Shown here piece after piece: positions 8,289 through 17,492 of a DNA stretch of 64,000 nt. Numbering within the stretch: the first letter of the stretch is position 1; every line of letters starts with the position of its first letter. Position numbers and translations under genes: made by a program. The notes beneath the pieces are model-generated. The model saw only the letters and a program-made list of their open reading frames with translations, did no database searches and was not told where the DNA came from. The stretch comes from an uncultured Mycobacterium sp. GTDB taxonomy: Bacteria; Actinomycetota; Actinomycetes; Mycobacteriales; Mycobacteriaceae. The stretch spans positions 1-64,000 of the forward strand of contig FLQS01000045.1 of the NCBI GenBank assembly GCA_900078375.1, in the 5' to 3' direction.

Positions 8289-9896
8289 ATGACCTCGCTT
8301 GACCTATTCGTCAGCCCCTTGGGGCGAGTCGAGGGCGACCTCGACGTTCGAGTCACCATCGACGACGGCATCGTCACGTCCGCGTGGACGGAGGCCGCGA
8401 TGTTCCGCGGCTTCGAGATCATCCTCCGCGGCAAGGATCCGCAGGCCGGCCTCGTGGTGTGTCCGCGCATCTGTGGCATCTGCGGCGGTAGCCACCTGTA
8501 CAAGTCGGCGTACGCGCTCGATACCGCGTGGCGCACCCATGTGCCGCCCAACGCGACGCTGATCCGCAACATCTGTCAGGCCGCCGAAACGCTCCAGTCG
8601 ATCCCGCGCTACTTCTATGCGCTGTTCGCCATCGACTTCACGAACAAGAACTACGCCAAGTCCAAGCTCTATGCAGAGGCGGTCCGCCGCTTCGCTCCGT
8701 ACGTGGGCACCAGTTACCAACCGGGCGTTGTGCTTTCGGCGAAGCCGGTGGAGGTGTACGCGATCTTCGGGGGCCAGTGGCCGCACTCCAGTTTCATGGT
8801 TCCCGGCGGTGTCATGTGTGCGCCGTCGCTGGCCGACGTCACCCGGTCGATCGCGATCTTCGAGCACTGGAAGGACAACTGGCTGGAAAAGCAGTGGCTC
8901 GGGTGCTCGGTCGACCGCTGGCTGGCGAACAAGACCTGGGAAGACGTGCTCGCCTGGGTGAATGAGAACGAGGCCCAGTACAACAGTGACTGCGGCTTCT
9001 TCATTCGCTACAGCCTGGACACCGGCCTCGACAAATACGGTCAGGGCGTCGGCAACTTCCTGGCCACCGGCACGTACTTCGAGCCGTCGATGTACGAGAA
9101 CCCCACCATCGACAGTCGCAACGGTGCGCTCATCGGACGGCAGGGGATCTACGCGGGAGGCCAGTGGCATGACTTCGACCAGGCCCGGGTCCGTGAGGAT
9201 GTCACGCATTCCTTCTACGAGGGCAGCCGGCCGCTGCACCCGTTCGAGGGGGAGACCATTCCCATCGATCCCGAAGTGGGCAGGGGACAAGGCAAGTACA
9301 CCTGGGCCAAGGCGCCGCGCTACGAGGTTGACGGTCTCGGCAACATCCCGCTCGAGGCGGGCCCGTTGGCGCGCCGGATCGCCGCGGGCGGACCGAACGC
9401 CGCCCCGCATCAAGACAACGACCCGCTGTTCGTCGACATCATGAATAAGATCGGTCCGAGCGTCTTCGTCCGACAGTTGGCCCGGATGCACGAGGCCCCC
9501 AAGTACTACCAGTGGGTGCGGGGCTGGCTGGACCAGCTCAGCCTGAAGGAGAGCTTTTACACGAAGCCGACCGAGCACGCCGAGGGTATGGGGTTCGGCT
9601 CCACCGAAGCGGCCCGCGGTTCGCTGTCCGACTGGATCGTCATCGAGGACAACAAGATCAAGAATTACCAGGTCGTCACACCGACGGCGTGGAACATCGG
9701 CCCACGCGACGGCGAGAATGTGCTCGGCCCCATCGAGCAGGCGCTGATCGGTTCCCCGATCGTGGACCCGGAGGATCCGGTGGAACTCGGCCACGTGGCC
9801 CGCAGCTTCGACTCCTGCCTGGTGTGCACGGTGCATGCCTACGACGGCAAATCCGGAAAGCAACTGTCCAAGTTCGTGATCAACGGAATGGTGTGA
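8289..9896 (+). CDS. hucL: [NiFe] hydrogenase large subunit, Huc (group 2a)
   Basis: This is the 535-residue catalytic subunit that splits H2 at a NiFe(CN)2CO centre. The L1 motif RICGIC gives ligands Cys62 and Cys65, and the L2 motif DSCLVCTVH gives Cys510 and Cys513. After His516 there are 19 more residues, the peptide expected to be removed by the maturation protease encoded next. The ATG at 8289 starts MTSLDLFVSPLGRVEGD, the normal family start; the frame is open further upstream but overlaps hucS. M. smegmatis Huc oxidises H2 at atmospheric concentrations and tolerates oxygen; the same ability is inferred here. Confidence 0.96.
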   Translation: MTSLDLFVSPLGRVEGDLDVRVTIDDGIVTSAWTEAAMFRGFEIILRGKDPQAGLVVCPRICGICGGSHLYKSAYALDTAWRTHVPPNATLIRNICQAAETLQSIPRYFYALFAIDFTNKNYAKSKLYAEAVRRFAPYVGTSYQPGVVLSAKPVEVYAIFGGQWPHSSFMVPGGVMCAPSLADVTRSIAIFEHWKDNWLEKQWLGCSVDRWLANKTWEDVLAWVNENEAQYNSDCGFFIRYSLDTGLDKYGQGVGNFLATGTYFEPSMYENPTIDSRNGALIGRQGIYAGGQWHDFDQARVREDVTHSFYEGSRPLHPFEGETIPIDPEVGRGQGKYTWAKAPRYEVDGLGNIPLEAGPLARRIAAGGPNAAPHQDNDPLFVDIMNKIGPSVFVRQLARMHEAPKYYQWVRGWLDQLSLKESFYTKPTEHAEGMGFGSTEAARGSLSDWIVIEDNKIKNYQVVTPTAWNIGPRDGENVLGPIEQALIGSPIVDPEDPVELGHVARSFDSCLVCTVHAYDGKSGKQLSKFVINGMV

Positions 9897-10735
9897 TTCC
9901 GACGTCTGCCGAGCCATGTGCGGACCGGGGTGAGCCCGAAGTCGACATCGAGCCACCGGGTTGTGCGGTGCTCGTCGTCGGCTGCGGAAACCTGCTTCGC
10001 GGCGATGACGGTGTCGGGCCGATCCTGGTGCGCCATCTGTGGGAGCGCGGGGTGCCAGAGGGCGGGCGGCTGGTCGACGGCGGCACGGCGGGCATGGATG
10101 TCGCGTTCCAGATGCGCGGTGCCGAAAGGGTCGTCATCATCGACGCCTCGGCCACCGGCGCGGCGCCGGGCACCGTGTACCGGGTGCCCGGCGAGGAGCT
10201 CGAAGACTTGCCGCCCGTGCATGGACTGCACACCCACTCGTTCCGCTGGGATAATGCCATTGCGTTCGCGCGCTGGGCACTTGGCGACAAGTGCCCCACC
10301 GACATCACGGTGTTCCTCATCGAGGCGAGCGGGGTAGAACCCGGTGCGGACCTGACCGAGCCGGTCGAGTCCGCGATGGAGCAGGTGATCGGCATCATCG
10401 AACGCGACTATCTCGCCGCCCTGCGCCCCGTGGCGTCGACGGAGTTGGAGGTCGAGTTCACTGCCGATGGCTATATCCGCCTGGAGTCCGCGCTCGCCGC
10501 CAGCCGGTTCCCGTCGGATGCCGTTGCCGCCGTCAAACGGGACGGCGCACTGTGGTTGATCCCGCTTCGCGGACCCGGCAGTGGGGGCTTGCTGCTCAAG
10601 CAGCGCAACCCGGCCGGTGACCGCACCGCGCTGGTACGGGAGGTTCTCGAAGACCACATCCCGGCGGGCGTGCGCGGTGCATTCTGGGACGATGCCGAAG
10701 GTGCGCTGCGCATTCCACTGGGCTTCGACGAATGA
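9893..10735 (+). CDS. Hydrogenase maturation protease with extra C-terminal domain
   Basis: The 280-residue protein starts at a GTG that overlaps the hucL stop. Residues about 20-175 are a HybD/HyaD-type endopeptidase: GCGNLLRGDDGVGP, an acidic residue in VDGGTAGMDV and a histidine in GLHTHSF are the expected nickel-sensing ligands. It should clip the HucL C-terminus after nickel insertion. Residues about 185-280 form a separate domain not present in classical proteases (ELEVEFTADGYIRL onward), of unknown role. Position directly after hucL supports specificity for Huc. Confidence 0.88.
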   Translation: MIPTSAEPCADRGEPEVDIEPPGCAVLVVGCGNLLRGDDGVGPILVRHLWERGVPEGGRLVDGGTAGMDVAFQMRGAERVVIIDASATGAAPGTVYRVPGEELEDLPPVHGLHTHSFRWDNAIAFARWALGDKCPTDITVFLIEASGVEPGADLTEPVESAMEQVIGIIERDYLAALRPVASTELEVEFTADGYIRLESALAASRFPSDAVAAVKRDGALWLIPLRGPGSGGLLLKQRNPAGDRTALVREVLEDHIPAGVRGAFWDDAEGALRIPLGFDE

Positions 10736-10983
10736 CTGTCATGTGTGACGAACCGCCGACCAGGCCCAAGATCACCCGGCGATCCGACAGCTCGACTGAC
10801 GACGCGGTCGCCGTCGAGACGTTCGTGGTCGAGGACCATGGGCGCTGGGCGGTCGAGGTAGTCGTCGTGTTCGACGACGGTGTCGTGCGGAACCGCATCG
10901 ACACTCATCCGACCAAGGCCCGCGCCGAGCTCTCGGCGCGACTTATCAAGCGCGCCGCGGAACGTGACGGCCGGCGGTCTTGA
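10732..10983 (+). CDS. Small conserved protein of the huc operon
   Basis: This 83-residue protein starts at an ATG overlapping the stop of the protease gene (ATGA), so it is translationally coupled. It is charged, with a predicted beta-rich middle (AVEVVVVFDDGVVRNRI) and a basic helical C-terminus. It has no cysteines beyond one near the start and no membrane segment. The family and function are not recognised; operon position suggests a hydrogenase assembly or accessory role. Confidence 0.75.
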   Translation: MTVMCDEPPTRPKITRRSDSSTDDAVAVETFVVEDHGRWAVEVVVVFDDGVVRNRIDTHPTKARAELSARLIKRAAERDGRRS

Positions 10984-11028
10984 TCGCCGGATGAGCGCCT
11001 GCCACGACGAACGAAGGATCTTGAATCA

Positions 11029-12303
11029 ATGACCGCACTTCACACCGACACCGAGTTCACCGGACCGGCCGCCGTAGTGGTTCGACCACAGCCGTTGGGT
11101 ACCTTCCCACTTCCGTTGGGCTACATGCTGATTCCTGCCGTGTCCAGCACCGGTGCCGACACCGAGGCGGCGCGCACGGCGCTGCTGTCCGGCAACGTGC
11201 CGGAGGAATGGCCGGAGGGACTGTCTGCACACGAGCTCGCGCTCGCAGGCGACCGGGAAGCCGCGCTGGCGGTTCTGGATGGCACCGATCCGGTGACGCG
11301 CTACAACCGATTCGTGCTGGATCCAGACAGCGAGGATCCGGACGAACTGCGCTGCGCGCTCGATGAATTCGGTCCGTTGGTCGACCTGGTGTTATTCGTG
11401 CTCGGCCGCTCCGACACCCCGCCCGAGGTGGGCTCCGCGGACGGCGAGCTGGCCGCGGTCGCGCTCTCGGCACAGGCGAGTCAGGTACTGGACGAAGGAG
11501 ACTCGGCGGGTGCCGTCGTTTTGCTCGAGCGTGCGGCAACAGCCGCCGGCCAGGATTCTCGACGGCTGCAAGGTGTGCTCGTCGGCGCCGCGGCCGCGAT
11601 CCGCCGGGAGCTCGGCGATCCGTCCGCGGCCGAGCGACTCGAGCAGGCATTGCGGCTCCTCGACGGGGCGGACGGTCTTCGCATCGGTCGTGCCGAACTG
11701 CATCTGAACCTTGCAGGTTTGCTGCACGAGCGAGCCGAGGATCATCCCGAGCTGTTGGCGCAGGCGATACCGCATTATCACTCTGCGCTCCAGTTGGTAT
11801 TGCGCGATGAGGCGCCGTTGCTGTGGGCGGCCACGCACGCCAACCTCGCCACCGCTTACCTGACGATGCCGATGGTGGAGGCCTCAGGGCAGCTTCGACT
11901 CGGTGTCGCCGCACAATCATTGCGGTCCGCGTTGAAGGTCTACACCCGCGAAACCCACCCCGAGCAGTGGGCAAGTGTTCAACTGAATCTCGCCAACTCG
12001 CTGGTGTACACCCCGTCCAAACATCAGGCAGACAACCTGGTCGAGGCCGTCGAGCTCTACGAGGGAGTCCTGCAGGCCAGGGACCGGGACACTGATCCGC
12101 TCGGTAGGGCCAGGGTGCTCTCCAACCAGGGCAACGCACTGGCGCATCTCGGAATGTTCGACCAGGCGAAGGCGAAACTGTACGAGGCACGTTTCCTCTT
12201 CGAGGAGCTCGCTGACGAGGAATCTGTGCGCGCAGTGCGCGGAGTGCTCGACGAGATCGCTCGTCAACAGGCGCTGATCCGAACCGCACCCGCACCCGAC
12301 TGA
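11029..12303 (+). CDS. TPR-like helical repeat protein of the huc operon
   Basis: This 424-residue protein is built from helical repeats. Residues about 150-410 show TPR-like patterns such as LHLNLAGLLHERA, THANLATAYLTMP, VQLNLANSLVYTP and VLSNQGNALAHLGMFDQAKAKL. The N-terminal 40 residues resemble a short beta-strand leader (GTFPLPLGYMLIPAV). TPR proteins act as scaffolds or chaperones, so a role in hydrogenase assembly is plausible but not shown. It has an AAGGA ribosome site and lies 45 bases after the previous gene. Confidence 0.82.
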   Translation: MTALHTDTEFTGPAAVVVRPQPLGTFPLPLGYMLIPAVSSTGADTEAARTALLSGNVPEEWPEGLSAHELALAGDREAALAVLDGTDPVTRYNRFVLDPDSEDPDELRCALDEFGPLVDLVLFVLGRSDTPPEVGSADGELAAVALSAQASQVLDEGDSAGAVVLLERAATAAGQDSRRLQGVLVGAAAAIRRELGDPSAAERLEQALRLLDGADGLRIGRAELHLNLAGLLHERAEDHPELLAQAIPHYHSALQLVLRDEAPLLWAATHANLATAYLTMPMVEASGQLRLGVAAQSLRSALKVYTRETHPEQWASVQLNLANSLVYTPSKHQADNLVEAVELYEGVLQARDRDTDPLGRARVLSNQGNALAHLGMFDQAKAKLYEARFLFEELADEESVRAVRGVLDEIARQQALIRTAPAPD

Positions 12304-12313
12304 GGAGGCCAGC

Positions 12314-13222
12314 ATGTCAGCCACCACCGTGGAGCCGTCCACAAACCAAATGCCCGCCGCCGTAGTCGATTTCGAGCGTCTGGCCAAAAGAGTTGATGAC
12401 GCCATGGCTGCGCTGGAGGGCCTGGACGAGTCGTCGCGGGCGGTCGCAGGCGAAGTCAAGGCTGCGGTTGAGGCCATTCACCGCGCCGGGCTGGTGACCA
12501 TCGTCGCGCGGATGCGGGCCGATGATGCCGCCCGAGCGGTGTTGTTCGAACTCGTCGACGATCCGGTCGTCCACATGCTGCTTTCGCTGCACGAGATCGT
12601 GCGGCCCGACCCGCTGACACACGCCAACCGCGTCCTGGTGGCGGTGCGGCCCCAACTGCAGAGCCATGGCGGTGATGTCAACCTGGTGCGGATCGAGGAC
12701 GGCACCGCATTCGTTCGACTGGAGGGCGCCTGCAACGGGTGTTCCATGTCCTCGGTGACGCTCCGAAATCTCGTCGAAGGTGCACTGGTGGAGGGTGTTC
12801 CATCGATCACCGGTGTCGAGGTACTGCCAAATGAGCCGTCCCCGACATTCATCGCGCTGGAGTCGCTGCGCGTCGGACCGGACCCCACCAGTGAGGGCTG
12901 GGTGAAGGTGGGCCCCGCCGCGACTCTGCCCAATGACGAACTCACTGCGCTGAGTCTGTCCTCGAAGTCCGGCGAGCATGTCGAAGTCATCGTGGTGAAC
13001 GCAGGCCAGCGATTATCGGCGTACCTTAACGAGTGTGCCCATGAAGGGCTGCCCCTCAACAACGCTGTCTTCGACGTCGACAACGGGACCCTGACATGTC
13101 CATGGCACGGGTTCTGCTACGACGCGACGTCGGGCGAGTGCCTGACTGCTCCGGGCGCTCAGTTGGAGCAGGTACCGCTGCGGGTCGATTCCGGCGAAGT
13201 CTGGGTTCGAGTCGGGACATGA
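12314..13222 (+). CDS. hucE: NifU-domain / Rieske iron-sulfur protein HucE
   Basis: This 302-residue two-domain protein has a NifU C-terminal-like domain (about 95-175) with the cluster motif CNGC (Cys140, Cys143), and a C-terminal Rieske domain (about 195-300) with CAH (Cys241, His243) and CPWH (Cys262, His265), the ligands of a [2Fe-2S] cluster. In M. smegmatis the equivalent gene in the huc operon has been proposed to relay electrons from Huc. No membrane anchor is seen, so it should be soluble. A GAGGAGG ribosome site precedes the ATG and also covers the preceding stop codon. Confidence 0.88.
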   Translation: MSATTVEPSTNQMPAAVVDFERLAKRVDDAMAALEGLDESSRAVAGEVKAAVEAIHRAGLVTIVARMRADDAARAVLFELVDDPVVHMLLSLHEIVRPDPLTHANRVLVAVRPQLQSHGGDVNLVRIEDGTAFVRLEGACNGCSMSSVTLRNLVEGALVEGVPSITGVEVLPNEPSPTFIALESLRVGPDPTSEGWVKVGPAATLPNDELTALSLSSKSGEHVEVIVVNAGQRLSAYLNECAHEGLPLNNAVFDVDNGTLTCPWHGFCYDATSGECLTAPGAQLEQVPLRVDSGEVWVRVGT

Positions 13223-14412
13223 CCCGGTTCACCGTCCGCCATAACGTCGGCAGGACGTCGGTGGGGGCCGATGTGCCGCCGAGCGCTGACTTGAGCGACG
13301 GTTGGTCACCCGACGTGTGGCTCGGGGCTCCGGCACCCGGCGGGTTGGCGCTGCCGCCAGCCAGCCCGACGATGGCGTGGATGTATTCGCCGAGGGGAGT
13401 ATTCCTCGGCGAGGATCACCTAGTAGTCGCCGATTCGGGCAACCATCGAGTGCTGGTGTGGCACGGCATCCCGGATGCCGACGAACAGCCTGCCGACGTC
13501 GTCCTTGGCCAACCGAACGGCGCCACCGAAGGCAGGGCCGCAGCCGGCCGGGGACCCGAGCGGGGAATGAACCTGCCCACCGGTGTGCTCGTGCACGACG
13601 GGCGGCTGGTGGTCGCCGATGCCTGGCACCACCGCATCCTGGTGTGGAACTCGGTCCCGCAGGCCAGTGACACCGCACCTGATCTGATCCTTGGGCAGGC
13701 CGACCCAGCCGCGGTCGAGCCGAACGCCGGTGGCGAATGCTCGGCGTCGACGTTCTACTGGCCGTTCGGCGTGGCCGTCGTGGGCTCGCGGTTCTGGGTG
13801 GCCGATACGGGCAACCGCCGAGTCCTTGGTTGGGACAACGGAATTCCCGACGCGGGGCAACCGGCCGATGTGGTGTTGGGTCAGCCCGATGCAACGCAGC
13901 GCGACGAGAATCGGGGTGCCGCCGCCGGCCCCGCCAGCTTCCGCTGGCCCCACGACATCACCGGGAATGACGACCTTCTGCTCATCGCCGACGCGGGCGA
14001 TCACCGGCTGCTGGGCTGGTCGCCGCACCCCGCCGCGGACCGCGACGCCGATATTCTGCTGGGACAGCCGGATTTCAGTTCCGCCGACGAATGGCCCTAT
14101 GGCCCGCACACCGGGGACAGGTTCCGTTTTCCGTACGCCGCCAGACTCGACGGCTCCGGCGGCCCAAACGAACCGCTGGCGGTCGCGGATACCGCAAACA
14201 ACCGAATTCTGTTGTGGGAAGGCGTTCCGCGTGATGGTCGTGCCGCCGACCATGTGCTCGCGCAGCCAAACTTCGCATCCAATGGCGAGAACCGTTGGAC
14301 CTCGGTCCAGCGCGACACGCTGTGCTGGCCCTACGGCATCTCGCTGCGCGGCGATCGGCTGGCGGTGGCGGATTCCGGTAACAACCGGGTCGTGATATGG
14401 CGGCGCAGATGA
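13219..14412 (+). CDS. NHL-repeat beta-propeller protein of the huc operon
   Basis: This 397-residue protein starts at an ATG overlapping the hucE stop. It has about six repeats of an NHL type: VADSGNHRVLVW, VADAWHHRILVW, VADTGNRRVLGW, IADAGDHRLLGW, VADTANNRILLW and VADSGNNRVVIW, each followed by a VLGQP-like element. Such repeats fold as a beta-propeller used for protein contacts. No signal peptide is seen, so it acts in the cytoplasm, probably as a partner of Huc or its maturation factors; it has no known catalytic residues. Confidence 0.87.
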   Translation: MTRFTVRHNVGRTSVGADVPPSADLSDGWSPDVWLGAPAPGGLALPPASPTMAWMYSPRGVFLGEDHLVVADSGNHRVLVWHGIPDADEQPADVVLGQPNGATEGRAAAGRGPERGMNLPTGVLVHDGRLVVADAWHHRILVWNSVPQASDTAPDLILGQADPAAVEPNAGGECSASTFYWPFGVAVVGSRFWVADTGNRRVLGWDNGIPDAGQPADVVLGQPDATQRDENRGAAAGPASFRWPHDITGNDDLLLIADAGDHRLLGWSPHPAADRDADILLGQPDFSSADEWPYGPHTGDRFRFPYAARLDGSGGPNEPLAVADTANNRILLWEGVPRDGRAADHVLAQPNFASNGENRWTSVQRDTLCWPYGISLRGDRLAVADSGNNRVVIWRRR

Positions 14413-16766
14413 TTGACACCTCGCTGCGGCTGCGATCCGACGACGTCCGGCATCGGTTCACGGTGACCGGCGTCGTCCAAGGCGTCGGTTTCCGCCCATT
14501 CGTTCACCGCACCGCCACCGACCTCGGGTTGTCCGGATTCGTCGGCAACGATTCGAATGCCGTCTTCGTCGAGGTGCAGGGGCCGACGGCCAAGGTGGAC
14601 GCGTTCGCTCACCGGCTTCGCACCGACGCGCCGCCGCTCGCGATCATCAGCACGGTATCAGTGGTGAAGCTCGATACCGACGCAGATTGCACCGCCGACT
14701 TCCGTATCGTGGCGAGTCGAACGATAGCCGGTGCAGCGACGGCGATTCCGCCGGACATCGCGGTATGCGACGACTGCATCGCCGAGCTTTTCGACCCCGG
14801 TGACCGGCGCTATCGCCATCCGTTCGTGACGTGCACCAACTGTGGTCCGCGGTTCACGATCATCCGCGAATTGCCGTATGACCGCCCAGCCACGACCATG
14901 GCAGGCTTCGAGATGTGCCACAGGTGCACTGCCGAGTACCACGATCCGTCGAACAGGCGGTTCCACGCCCAGCCGGTGGCCTGCCCGGATTGTGGGCCGT
15001 CGCTGTGGTTCCGGTCCGGCGAAACCCGCGTCGACGGCTCCGATCCCGCGTTGGCGGCGACACGAACGGCACTAAGCGACGGCGCCGTCGTCGCGATCAA
15101 GGGCGTCGGCGGGTATCACCTCGGCTGTGCCGTCGACGACGAGGCCGCGGTCGGTGCGCTGCGGGCGCGCAAGGCGCGCGGGGGTAAACCCTTCGCGATC
15201 CTGGTCGCCGACCTCGATGTCGCGCGGCGCTACGCCGACGTCGACGACGATGCGGCGGCGGTGTTGTCCAGCCCTGCGCGGCCGATCGTGTTGCTGCGGC
15301 GCAGGCCCGACGCCCCGGTGGCCGGACTGGTCGCCCCTGGCAGCCCACTGATCGGGTTGATGTTGCCCTACTCGCCCCTGCACCATCTGCTTCTGGCAGC
15401 TATCCCGGGGGTCCGGCTACCGGTGCCGGAGGCGCTGGTGCTCACCAGCGCGAACCGGTCGGACGAGCCGATCTGCTTCACCGATGATGATGCGGTGCAG
15501 AGACTTCCGGCGTTATGTGATGCGGTACTCGACCACGATCGACCGATCCACGTGCCATGCGACGACTCGGTGGTCCGCGTCGTCGACGGCCGGGAACTGC
15601 CGATCCGCCGTTCGCGCGGCTACGCGCCGCTGCCGATCGAGCTTGGGTGCGACGGCCCGACGGTGCTCGCCGTCGGCGGCGAACTCAAGAACACCTTCTG
15701 CCTCACCGACGGCGCCCGCGCGTTCTGCTCCGCTCACATCGGCGACATGGCCACGTTGGAGACGTTGCACGCGTTCGAACGCGCCGTTGGCCAGCTCAGT
15801 GGAATCCGGCAGGAACCCCAGCGGCTGGCCGCGGACCTGCACCCGGGGTATCAGACCCGAAGTTGGGCGGAGCGCCATGCGGGCGACCGCCCGTTGGACC
15901 TTGTCCAGCACCACCACGCACACGTCGTGTCATTGCTGGCCGAACACGGCAAACTTGGCGAACCGATCATCGGAGTCGCGTTCGACGGCACCGGTTACGG
16001 TTGCGACGGAACGGTATGGGGCGGGGAGATTCTGGCCGTCGGACCGGATGCGCACCGCTTTGCCCGGGTCGGCCACCTCAAGCCGGTGCCACTGCCCGGT
16101 GGTGATCTCGCAGTGCGGAATCCGTGGCGGATGGCGCTGTCGCACTTGTGGGCGGCCGGCCTCGAATGGGATGAGGACCTCGCACCCGTCGCCGCGGCGA
16201 CCCCCGCGGAGCTGCGGTTGCTGCGCTCCCAGCTCGTCAGCGGAACTGGATGCGTGCCGTGTTCGAGCATGGGTCGCCTGTTCGACGCGGTCGCCGCACT
16301 GCTCGGGGTGCGGCACCGGATCGACTACGAGGGGCAGGCCGCGATCGAATTGGAGGCGCTTGCCGAATCGGTGGGTGACTCTCCTCCCGCGCAGGCACTG
16401 CGGCTGACCGTGGGTGCCGACGGGGTGATCGACGCCGCGGACTTGGTGGCGACGACGGTGTCGGCACTTCGCGCAGGCGTCGAGCCCGCGGTATTGGCGG
16501 CCGCCTTCCACGAGGCGGTGGCGGTCGCCGTTGCCGAGGTGGTTGGAGTTGTCGCAGGTCCGGTTCGATTGGTGGGCCTCACAGGGGGGGTATTCCAGAA
16601 CGTTCTGCTGCTGCGTGCGTGTCGGCGGCGGCTGCAGGACAAGGGATTCGCCGTACTCACTCACCACATCGTTCCGCCCAATGACGGCGGGCTCGCGTTG
16701 GGGCAGGCGGCAGTGTCCGCTCTGACTGCCCTGGACCTGCACAACGGATCCCACCAGGAGGGCTGA
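14409..16766 (+). CDS. hypF: Carbamoyltransferase HypF
   Basis: HypF makes the thiocarboxamide on HypE that becomes the cyanide ligands of the NiFe centre. The domains are all present in about 785 residues: acylphosphatase (GVVQGVGFRPFVHRTA), two zinc-finger loops (CDDC/CTNC and CHRC/CPDC), a YrdC-like domain (about 205-390, with KGVGGYHLGCAV), and a Kae1-like domain (with QHHHAHVVSLLAEHG and GLTGGVFQN). I chose the ATG at 14409 because it makes an ATGA overlap with the NHL gene; an in-frame ATG at 14397 would add four residues. Confidence 0.95.
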   Translation: MIDTSLRLRSDDVRHRFTVTGVVQGVGFRPFVHRTATDLGLSGFVGNDSNAVFVEVQGPTAKVDAFAHRLRTDAPPLAIISTVSVVKLDTDADCTADFRIVASRTIAGAATAIPPDIAVCDDCIAELFDPGDRRYRHPFVTCTNCGPRFTIIRELPYDRPATTMAGFEMCHRCTAEYHDPSNRRFHAQPVACPDCGPSLWFRSGETRVDGSDPALAATRTALSDGAVVAIKGVGGYHLGCAVDDEAAVGALRARKARGGKPFAILVADLDVARRYADVDDDAAAVLSSPARPIVLLRRRPDAPVAGLVAPGSPLIGLMLPYSPLHHLLLAAIPGVRLPVPEALVLTSANRSDEPICFTDDDAVQRLPALCDAVLDHDRPIHVPCDDSVVRVVDGRELPIRRSRGYAPLPIELGCDGPTVLAVGGELKNTFCLTDGARAFCSAHIGDMATLETLHAFERAVGQLSGIRQEPQRLAADLHPGYQTRSWAERHAGDRPLDLVQHHHAHVVSLLAEHGKLGEPIIGVAFDGTGYGCDGTVWGGEILAVGPDAHRFARVGHLKPVPLPGGDLAVRNPWRMALSHLWAAGLEWDEDLAPVAAATPAELRLLRSQLVSGTGCVPCSSMGRLFDAVAALLGVRHRIDYEGQAAIELEALAESVGDSPPAQALRLTVGADGVIDAADLVATTVSALRAGVEPAVLAAAFHEAVAVAVAEVVGVVAGPVRLVGLTGGVFQNVLLLRACRRRLQDKGFAVLTHHIVPPNDGGLALGQAAVSALTALDLHNGSHQEG

Positions 16767-16769
16767 CAT

Positions 16770-17492
16770 ATGACCTCGACCGAAATCGACCGCGGCCTCG
16801 GTGCCGAGCTGGCCGCCGATCTCGCCGCGACCGCGCTCGCCCTCGCGCGGCGTTTCTCTGCCGGCGCCACCATGTGGTCGCTGGCGCCCGCGTGGCAGCC
16901 CCATGCCCAGCACATCGCGGTCGAGTTCGTGCATCCGGTGATCGTGGGCAAGAGAGCATTGCCCGCGGTCGCGCTTACCGGACCAGAACTGGTGGACGTG
17001 GTACGGGTGTCGGTCCGGCCCGGCGACATCGTCATCGCGGTCGCCGATGCCAATGACCGCGAGGTCCGTTCGGTGATGCGCCGGAGTCCGGCGTGGGGTG
17101 CCATGACCATCTGGATCGGTAGCGGTGAGCGACCGATGGCGGGCGCCGCCGATCATGTTCTGTGGCTGGACGACCCGGATCCGAGTGCACCCGCGACCGG
17201 TTCCTTCGTGCTGCTCTACCACCTGCTGTGGGAACTCACCCACGTCTGCTTCGAGCACCCCGGTCTGCTGAAGCCGAGCGAATGCACCGAGGAGGTGTGC
17301 ATCACCTGCAGCGATGAGGGCCGCCTCGGTGAACTGCTGGCCGCCTCCGCGCAGGGTTCGGCTCAAGTGCGGACCGCCACCGGGGTGGAGACGGTCTCAA
17401 CCATGCTCGTCGACCCGGTCACCGCAGGCGAGCTCGTGCTGGTACACGCCGGCATGGCGATCAGCAAAGTGGATATCGGGGGTGACTCATGA
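16770..17492 (+). CDS. SIS-like domain fused to a HypC-like domain
   Basis: In this 240-residue protein, residues about 1-160 look like a sugar-isomerase (SIS) fold (PGDIVIAVADANDREVRSVMRR), and residues about 165-240 resemble HypC (EEVCITCSDEGRLGELL, then LVDPVTAGELVLVHAGMAIS). HypC normally begins Met-Cys, and that N-terminal cysteine binds the iron; here the cysteines are internal, so this is a HypC paralogue with altered chemistry or a partner for HypD/HypE. A separate canonical HypC lies downstream. It starts three bases after the hypF stop and is coupled to the next SIS gene by ATGA. Confidence 0.8.
   Translation: MTSTEIDRGLGAELAADLAATALALARRFSAGATMWSLAPAWQPHAQHIAVEFVHPVIVGKRALPAVALTGPELVDVVRVSVRPGDIVIAVADANDREVRSVMRRSPAWGAMTIWIGSGERPMAGAADHVLWLDDPDPSAPATGSFVLLYHLLWELTHVCFEHPGLLKPSECTEEVCITCSDEGRLGELLAASAQGSAQVRTATGVETVSTMLVDPVTAGELVLVHAGMAISKVDIGGDS

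Noticed and set aside
7258..9896. Group 1h (Hhy) high-affinity hydrogenase
   Set aside because: The small subunit and the gene set (hucM upstream, NifU/Rieske, NHL and SIS genes downstream) match Huc (group 2a), not Hhy.
8304..9956. 550-codon minus-strand frame opposite hucL
   Set aside because: Shadow of a highly conserved gene; composition typical of antisense high-GC frames.
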